From contig JACCGJ010010799.1 in the NCBI GenBank assembly GCA_013407085.1, positions 169,475 through 233,474 of the forward strand: 64,000 nt of DNA, read 5' to 3'. Below, in pieces: positions 49,601 through 58,600 of this stretch (positions are counted from its first letter, which is position 1; the number at the start of each line of letters is the position of its first letter). The DNA comes from Atriophallophorus winterbourni. Lineage: Eukaryota; Platyhelminthes; Trematoda; Plagiorchiida; Microphallidae. The notes beneath the pieces were generated by a model that was given only the letters and a program-made list of their open reading frames with translations, searched no databases and was not told the origin of the DNA. Both the position numbers and the translations under genes were made by a program.

Positions 49601-52600
49601 TTTTACGTTTATGTGCCTTATTATAACTCCATTTCCTGACTTCTATTACAGCGCAACAGACGCAACCGATGTTCGCACAAGCCCAACCGTGTAAGTTAAC
49701 AAATTTTTCTATGAAAAAATATTGATCGCGAGTCCACCCTTCCTAATTTTCTCGTTAGAAATATTTAAGGATTCAAGAATGGATGATTGGAATAGTTCAC
49801 ACTGTAAAACACCACGACATTAAGACTTAAAAGAAAGGTTTAATAATAGTGAAAAATATCACTTTACAACAGCAGAGAATGAAAACGTAAAACTGTAATA
49901 CAGTGGAACACGGGTACAACGAATCGCTGGGGAGAGAGTAAAATGTTCGTTATAAGCGGAGTTCGTTGTAAGTAAAACGCATTGTCAGACGTGATTTTCG
50001 CGCCGTTTTACTGTACACTTGTAAACAATAAATAAGTGAAGAATGTCTTACCTTTGTGTTTCTGCACCGCTAGATTATTGGATAATGTCTTTACAATTCA
50101 ATGGAGTGAATTCTGCATCATTGAAATTTTATATTTCACATTCAGTGTTCTCTGTCGGCAGCAAACTTTGTCTACCCGATGAAAATGTTTGTGTAATAGA
50201 AATTTGCTCCTATCGATTAAAAACGCCTAATAGGCTGGAAAACACACGGTCTTCTTTCGTATTTTTCTATTATTTTATTAACATGATCATATGAGCTCGT
50301 GTTCAATGGAGCATCAAAATTATTCTCGCTCCATATATCGTCCTTAAAATTTACATGCACATTCAATGGTTCAGCAAGCTTAATCTCATGATGTTATTTA
50401 TTTGTTCAAAGTTTCAATGGCACAAATGTTATATGTCGGAGGGGGCTTCGTACGAATGTTAAGCCTGGTGGCACCCAAGGTTAGCCAAACAAATAATAAT
50501 TACTCATGATTCACTAATTTTCTGCTTTTCCAAATTGGCTAAGCAGAACATCTTTAAAAAAGTCGAATTTTAATCGAATTTTATTCGATTTTTAGATAAA
50601 TTATAATAATAATAATTTTAATGGAAATATTTGAAAACAATACGTTCGGGATATACAAGATCTCGAAACATGATAAAGTGGCTCCATGCCAAATACGGTG
50701 AAGTATTAATGACGATTATTACAAAATTTATCAATAAATGTGATATGAAGTTCGAAAATATGTGACCGATTTTTTAAACCGGTGTTGTTACATTCACTGA
50801 TGAACATTTTTTACTCACACACGCTAAGTTCACTACTGAGTGCAATGAAATAAGTAGCTTTTTAAATCCGCGAAAATTAAATCATATGTCTATACTGAAT
50901 AAACCAAATTCGAGTATTCAAATTGATGGAATATATTGTGCAGTGTATTTTAAATAAAAGGCAGCATTATAGAAAGTATTGTGCCTACGACAACACAATT
51001 AAATTTGTCAACATATTTCATTGCAATTGAAAAAACTACACTGCCAGACTCACAAATAATTACCACGACTTTTACCTCATGTGTGTTCGTGATTTGGTTT
51101 TGCCGAAAAATGTAGTTTTTCGTGCATTTATTGTAATTTAATGATTTCATATTCATTGAAATGTAATCGGGAGAAAAGAAATTTCATTTCAAAATCTTGC
51201 GCGAGCAATGTGATTAATATTTACTACATTGTAGGTTGCAATCGATAATAGGAAAGAAATAAACAAAAAATTGAAAACAAAATCTTGAATGATGTTTGTA
51301 ATTGTAGCCACAGTTAAATATCTTTCAAAACGAAGTATGCATTGTTAATACAGAGTCAGAGAATGAAATCGTATCAAGCGATTAATTCTCATAAAATAAC
51401 CAAACTTATTGTGCTGGCTGCGGAACGGTAAGCAAAATAAATCATTTGAAAAAATAAAACTTCCATGCTAAATAAATGGCATGATATTGAGGCGTTCGAC
51501 AGCAGAGTAGAAAATTATAGCTGGAAGTGAGTAATTTTCTAATCAAAACATTTCGTGAATATTCTGGTTTAAAGGATGTCATAGACAGTGTAGTTTTGGG
51601 ATAAGCTGTAATTCCCCACAACGCTACAGCGGCGCGTTACTTACAAACCTTCTGACAAACAATCCCAACGAAAGACTTAAAAATCTGGTCTTGTATGACC
51701 TGGTAGAACTGCTTCAATTAACAGCGTATAGGACAAAGGCAGGTGAAAGGCGGCCCCAAATACGTTTGCCTATTTGGATGTAGCGCGTATGTCCATGAAC
51801 GGAGGTTGACCGCCCAGGTAAAGGAAACAATTATTGCAAACTCTTAACGACATGTGACAATATGCAATCGTGAAATGTGTTTCCGGATTCCTTCTCGAGG
51901 AAAAGACCGAAACCAGATACACTTTAGGCATTTCGAATTTTTAGTCAACTTTTTCCCGAAACAACTGTGACTACTTCTTTTTCAATATGTCTCATCCTTT
52001 GCTTTCGACTATGTCGTAAAGAGAAAGTAATTTCTGAGTGAGCAACAGCTATTTCTCAACTTTTTACTTCAATGGTAAACAACTCAGCACAAAGTAGAGG
52101 CCATGTCATTGCAAGAATATGAATAATAGTATTCTAACCAGCAGCTACCGGTTAAATGCTATTTATTGGCTCAGCTCTTTGTGCGTGTTTCTGCGTCGGA
52201 AATGATAGTGAGGTTTCATTGTTCAGCAACCGCTCACCGCAAACTGGGCAACTTTCAGTTAATAAGATGTTGCTTTGTCACAGTCTGCAATACGCATTAG
52301 GTGAATGGGGATTAAGAACCAACTCGAAAGCGCACCACATTTTTCCGTATCAGCGGTACAAATAGCTGACTTGAGTTAATCAAATTAAAATTGAGAATGT
52401 GCTATGTCTTTTCAGTGCTTCGGAATTTATTATCGACATATCGAATATCAGGGTCAGAAGACAATCAACTGTTATTTTTAGGGGACTCAAATTGCCGAAA
52501 ATTAACGTAGCAACCCTGAGAGATACGCATTTACGCGACGTGTTTCGCGAAACTGTAATTGCAAAATATTGTGGAACGAATTGGACCTTGTTTAACCTAG

Positions 52601-55600
52601 ACTGTAGTAAGGCTGGTCATGCAAAATACATGATAAAAGGAGCAGAAAAATGAATCACAGAATTCGAATGGATTTGAACAATTACTTTGATGCGCAAAAA
52701 TGTGACCTTTGTGCTATTTAAGGTTAGCTGAAAAGGACCTTTTATCATCAAATCGCTAAAATATTGTGTGGTGGTATTCTGTGATTGAATTGAAAGAATT
52801 AATGCAGATTACGCGTCTCAAACAACCTGACTATCGAATGTAAATAGACATCACCTTTTAGAGTTGATCATGTAGTTCAGTCTTCTTGTCATCTTCACCA
52901 TATCTTTAATAAACAAAACACTCAAATAGTTTCGAAACAACATAGGTCGTTTCATTTACATGAAGTAATCCCTCGTTTTAAGCGTTAATACGAAAAACGT
53001 AATCTCCACAAGATAATACTAGAGCGATGATTCAGACACTGACCATTCATTGGGTTGTAAAAACATGAAGCTTCGACAAATAGATTACACCGAGAGACAT
53101 TAACTGGCAAGACGTGAGTCGCTGTCGGGTTGATGTATGAACCTCATTCTTTTTGTGAATGCAACAAGCTTTCACTTGCAATCATGGCATCCTGTTCCTG
53201 ATATTACTGTCCCCAACTCAATAGTGCAAACAGCACAAAATCCCGTCGTCGGTGAGTCTACAGAAAAAATATCCAAAAAATCGTTTTGGTTCGTGGTTAT
53301 GGGTATTACCCCATATTCGGGTTAAAAAGAACGAGTGAATGTAATAGCATATTAAGCATTCCAATAATTACAATATTCAAAATAGAAATGGAAGCAGGTA
53401 TCCACTCTACCCACCATCATATGTTAATTCGATTGCAAATATAAGACTTGTCCGGACGTCGTGTTTTTTAGAGACCACAAACCCGAAAAGTACAAAGTAC
53501 ACACAAGCATTGTCATATTAATTTAAAACAGAGACATCATGAATTCATGCACAGTTTTCATGCATACATAAAAGCCACAATTCAATCCTCATTTACGAGC
53601 TTACCAACAGGCAGACACAGATTACCAATGTCTATAAAAATCAGTTCAATGTTACATTTTATTGTTATTTTCTAAATGCCATATACTTTTCTTTAATAAG
53701 GATGATAAAAAGGTAATTTTTCACGAAGCCATTGCAATTTCGCTTTACGCGCACAGCAGAGCCAACTTGAGAATAATAATTTTGCCGCTTCTAACCATCT
53801 AGTATATTACAAAGACGGTAATGTGGGTGGTATAATTAATTGCATCAGGTCATTCAGGATATATCCCTTTTCCTGTCCCTAAATTTATTTCATGAAACGC
53901 ACGGTCTTCATGGACATTCACCATTTTTCACATTTTCGCAAAGCATGCACATATCCTACAGCCGGATTTGCTCATATTTTGTGGTGCTCACATTCCCCGC
54001 ACATGAAAACTACAACCGGTTCCTGGGTGTTCGCGGTCATCAGGTAGTTGCAATAAGTTCAGGTTTAGCGGGCATTTAAACACTGGTGAAGTGGGAAACA
54101 GAGTTATACTGGTAAACATATTGCATTGTATGCCACCGTTAGTTAAGTTTGGAACGGCCAGCCATTCAATCGCATGAGTCCACACTCTTATAGACTGAGT
54201 TTTATCCCAAGCCAATAAACAACAAAGCTATTTCGCAGGCATTTCTATCACACACACATACACTACGATCGGATTCTTACTGGTTACACTCATTATATCG
54301 GGACAGCAATAACAAATTTCGAAATAACCTTAAACAGTGGGAAATGCTGAACGAATCGCGCTTGTATGCAAGCGTTGAATACCGATCGTCGTGTATGGGA
54401 AATCTATGCAAATGTACCTATATTTACGTGGTCAATTTTTTAAACTTTGTCTGCATGAGTGTTAGCTCATGTTGTTGAACAGGTTCGTCGTACTAACCTT
54501 ATCCAAAAGTAGCATACGAGCGTTACTTGTTTAACATTCTTGCACTGTTTCAAGCGCATGCAGATCCTCATCTTACTGTCCCTACCTGATGAGTGAAAAC
54601 ATCACGAAACCGATCGTGGGTTTTGTGTGTGATGGAAATGCAAGCAAATGAGCTATTTTGTTCAAACATTTAGTGGAATGCCGCTTTTGTATAAACACCA
54701 TTGTTACAGAAATATCAAATCTATAAGTCACAGCAAAAAACTCGTAAACCAGAAATACTTTCATGTGTTATCTGGTATCATTTGCGTAACGAGATAATGA
54801 TGACTTTTCTTTAATATTAATCAAACAATTTTTAATGTTAGCCCATAAGAAATAAGATAGTATTGCGAGCAGTAATAAGTTTTCGTTGAAATGACTTATT
54901 TGAGGCATATTGTAACCGAACATATCAAACTTTATAATTAAAAACGAGAAAATTCATGCGATTTTGATGTACATCCATGGTCGACATCGACCGCAGGATG
55001 CCAACAGACACAATACGTTACAAACACTCAGGGTGTAGGTTTGTGGAGATTATTTGAGCATCTTCGAAAGAACAAAGTTTCCAATTATCAATCAAAATCA
55101 AACCTAATTTAGGAAAACAACGTGATGTTTTGCGCATATTTTGACCACTTGTATACCACATCCAGTACCACGGGTGTGACCGTAATCAAATGCGGACAGT
55201 AATTTTGGCTTTCCAAAATATCTAATTTTAATCTGCTAGCAAATATAACGCTTGTCCGGACAGTGTTTTTCAGTGCTCGCAAATTCGAAATATACAAAGT
55301 ACACACAAGCATTTTCATATTAATTTTAAACAGAGAAATCATGAATTCATGCACAGTTTTCATGCATACATAGAAGCCACAATTCACTTCTCATTGATGA
55401 ACCTACTATCAGGCAGGCACAGATTAACTTTGGCTTTGAAAGTCAGTTAAATCTTACATTTTATTGTTATTTTCTAAATGCCATATACTTTTCTTTAATA
55501 AGGATGATAAAAAAATTCTTTTTCACGTTGCCATGGCAATTTCGCTTTACGTGCGCAGCAAAGCCAACTTGAGAATAATAATTTTGCCGCTTCTAACCAT

Positions 55601-58600
55601 CTAGTATATTACAAAGACGGTAATGTGGGTGGTATAGTTAATTACATCAGGTCATTCAGGAAATATCCCTTTTCCTGTCCCTAATTTTATTTCATGAAAC
55701 GCACAGTCTTCATGGACACTCACCATTTTTCACATTTTCGCAAAGCATGCACATATCCTACAGCAGGATTTGCTCATATTTTGTGGTGCTCACATTCCCC
55801 GCACATGAAAACTACAACTGTTTTACTGCCTCACAGTAAAACATTTATTTTGCATGCGTTGTTTTTCATCATTTTTGTCTTGTCGGTCAACTTGCGTTAA
55901 CATAAACACGAGAGTTCAATTGGGACAATATGCGAGCTGCTCTGTCAATCCGCTTATCAATTTCCGTGTCTTGCAAGTGGTTATCCGCAATGGGTAAACC
56001 CTGATATGTCGAATATTGTACTGGTTCAAGATGACAGTTTCCAACAATGATGATTGGTGGGGATACAATCCATTGACCAATGACTTTGATGTTGCTAATG
56101 CTGAATGATTGCCTAAATTCATTGCCTGCGGTGAACAATAGACTGGATGTATTCTTGGGAGTGAGCAATAATGGTTGCATCGTAGTCAAACAGCAGATCA
56201 CGGATTAGCACAACTTGTAGCATGGTTTGTGCTCTCAACCGGATCAGGTTGAAAAACCTGCCATTACTTCGCGTGCGTATGTAAACACATTCTGTTCTCG
56301 TCCCAATAGAGAGCTTCGAACCAGAGCAAAGAAAATACCGGAAAGCGTGGGAGCAAGAGCACACCCTTTTTTGACGCCTCGGCGAATTTCGAAATTGAAC
56401 TGAGCCTTCATGTCAGAATGGACCGAGATAACTAGTTTTAACTCTCTTGTGGGGCAGCATATAAGATTAAACATTTTGAAATAACCTTACCTACTGACTT
56501 AGTTGAATGCCATCGTCAAGTCACTAAATCCGTGTATAAATTTATACGCTGATCCTGTCACCGTTATCAGCGAGAAGATCATGTTAACAGTTGATCTTTC
56601 CTTGCGGAAGACACCTTGAGTTTCGGAGTAAACTCTAACAGCTGCAAATTGTAGCCGGAAGTGTATGACTCTAGGAAACATTTTGCCTATAACATTCAGA
56701 ACGGAGTTTTTGCTTTGTAATTATTGTAGATGCCGCTATCACCATTAATCTTAAAGAGCTTGGTGATCTTCGTGTCTCTCATGTATTATAATACATATAT
56801 TGAACAGTTCACCTGCCATATTTTCCGGACTTTTTACAGTTTTTCGCGTTGCTCGAACGTCGTATCATAATCACTTTGCGTAAAAGCTCAAGAATTCTTC
56901 ACACAAATAAACTTCATATTGTACAGTTATGGTCAACATATATACGCTGATATGATAAATATTTTTTCGAATATTTTTATGAATAATTAGTGGAGATTCT
57001 TGTTTTCTTTTCAACGATATACGTGAGCTTAAATTCTAAATATCTTTAGTTAAGACTTGTTCTACTTCTTTGTCTAGCGGTGTTCTTCGATATATCAAAA
57101 GTTTTACCCGATGCGACTAAAATATTTTCATATCCTAAAACTTGAATCCCGAAATCCGTCGCTTTATATGATTATAAAGCATAAAGTTGAACAAATTATC
57201 TAGATAAATATATTTTACAGAAAGAAGATCCGAAGGAGAAAGCTGTTGCTGAAATTTTGAAGAAAGAAATCAATAACTATGATGACAAATTACGTGAGTC
57301 TCGAATGTCTTGAGTATTATGTCGACCACTGTTTTTCCGGATGTTTCGAAATCACATAATATATATATATATGTTCGCGGCCTTATGGTAAATGATCTTG
57401 AGGAGTGTATTTTATGTTGATGAGCGATTTGAAGAACTTTCGAAGTTGTATATTTATTAGAATGGCAGTGCTTTCCGTGAAGTGTTGTTTGCATCCGTCG
57501 GTCAATGTCCATCTAGTATGTGCTTCAATATCGCATCATGGTTAATTGCTCGACAGCTTTTAGTATGGATAAACAAAACAATCTCTTCCACTGAAATGCA
57601 CAACGATTATCAGTACTGGGAAGTACGATTTTAGTTGAACGTGGACAGCGTGATTTACCATTCGCGGCCAATAACATTATGTCCAATTCTTCAGCTTGCT
57701 GACGACAATTTGAAAATTGACTATAAGATGAGTGGTCAACAGCAAGTTCTTGCTAAATCGTAGGCTGAATGTCAAGAGCTTTCATATCTCTTTGGCAAAC
57801 GTCTTTGCTACAAATGCCCAATTGTAGTCAATGCTCGATTTTGGTATTTCAATTCACCACAGAGTAGATCTTTCGGTGTAAAACCTATTTCCATTCTGTG
57901 CACATGACCAACTCGTCACAGGCTCTAAAGATAGGTTTTATAAAACACGTGATCATTCGTACTGAAGAGTATTTCCACAAGTATCAACTCCTACAAGTGT
58001 GTCAATCTAAATGAGACGCAAACAGCATGTTGTTTCCTAACTTTATCTGTCTCGCACTTCCGAAGATAACTAAATCAACCACATGCGTTCAAAAGAATTG
58101 AATCTTGTGTAAGAAACATTATATAATTTTAATGAAATTCATACCAAAATTGGCAGCTTTCTTAAGATATACAAACAAGCACTTTGAGATAAATGTATTG
58201 TAAAACTGAATTTTTTCATTGCTTGTCTATATTAATCAACAGTCTATATATAAGTACGATGGATTATTGAAGACATTTTGCAAGATTCAAATTATGTCTT
58301 TGGAATTCTGTTGTCAATTTTCGAGTGATTGATTAAGAATCAAATAATTTCGAGCTTATCATTGACAATAAATTCAATATTTCCAATGCGAATATTTAAG
58401 AATTTATCATGTGTTATCCGTTGAAAAAATGTAATACATAACCCTCAAACTCAACTGAACATTACTGAAAAACACTTTTCGTTTTCTCAAGATTGGATTG
58501 AAGCAATTAATATATTACTACGTAATTTAGGACTTTCATTTCTGCTATTAAAGAATAATAAGCAATGAAAAACAATTGAAAATTGACACTTGGTTGATGT

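Larger units (their letters stand above)
37240..50006 (+). repeat. 2.93-kb tandem array carrying a micro-exon per unit
   Basis: Head-to-tail units starting at ~37,240, 40,171, 43,104, 46,036 and 48,989 (periods ~2,931, 2,933, 2,932 and 2,953 bp). The fifth unit stops after ~1,018 bp at GATTTTCGCGCCGTT (50,006). Each unit contains, in order, a unique block, a SINE-like pair with hammerhead core, the 39-nt exon, a pogo-like terminal motif, a dead CR1 RT fragment (not in the partial unit) and a T-rich end. Units are ~98-99% alike by eye. Units 4 and 5 share an extra ~20 bp (ATGAGTGCAAACAAACGGAT at ~46,580 and 49,532) that units 1-3 lack. Confidence 0.95.

Noticed and set aside
37240..50006. CRISPR-like or satellite array
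   Set aside because: Units are ~2.9 kb, carry exons and transposon pieces, and sit inside a spliced eukaryotic gene. Not CRISPR and not a simple satellite.
52399..52653. 84-codon frame with a TTTTCAG near its start, considered as a GIPC exon
   Set aside because: Entering in phase 1 from the micro-exons meets a stop; no good donor, and no similarity to the GIPC linker or GH2.
53225..53251. A 27-nt micro-exon (VQTAQNPVV) with AG and gtgagt borders
   Set aside because: The sequence lies within a degenerate copy of the hammerhead SINE-like repeat (GTGCAAACAGCAC core). The resemblance to the real micro-exons is therefore coincidental, and its phase would not help the GH2 join.
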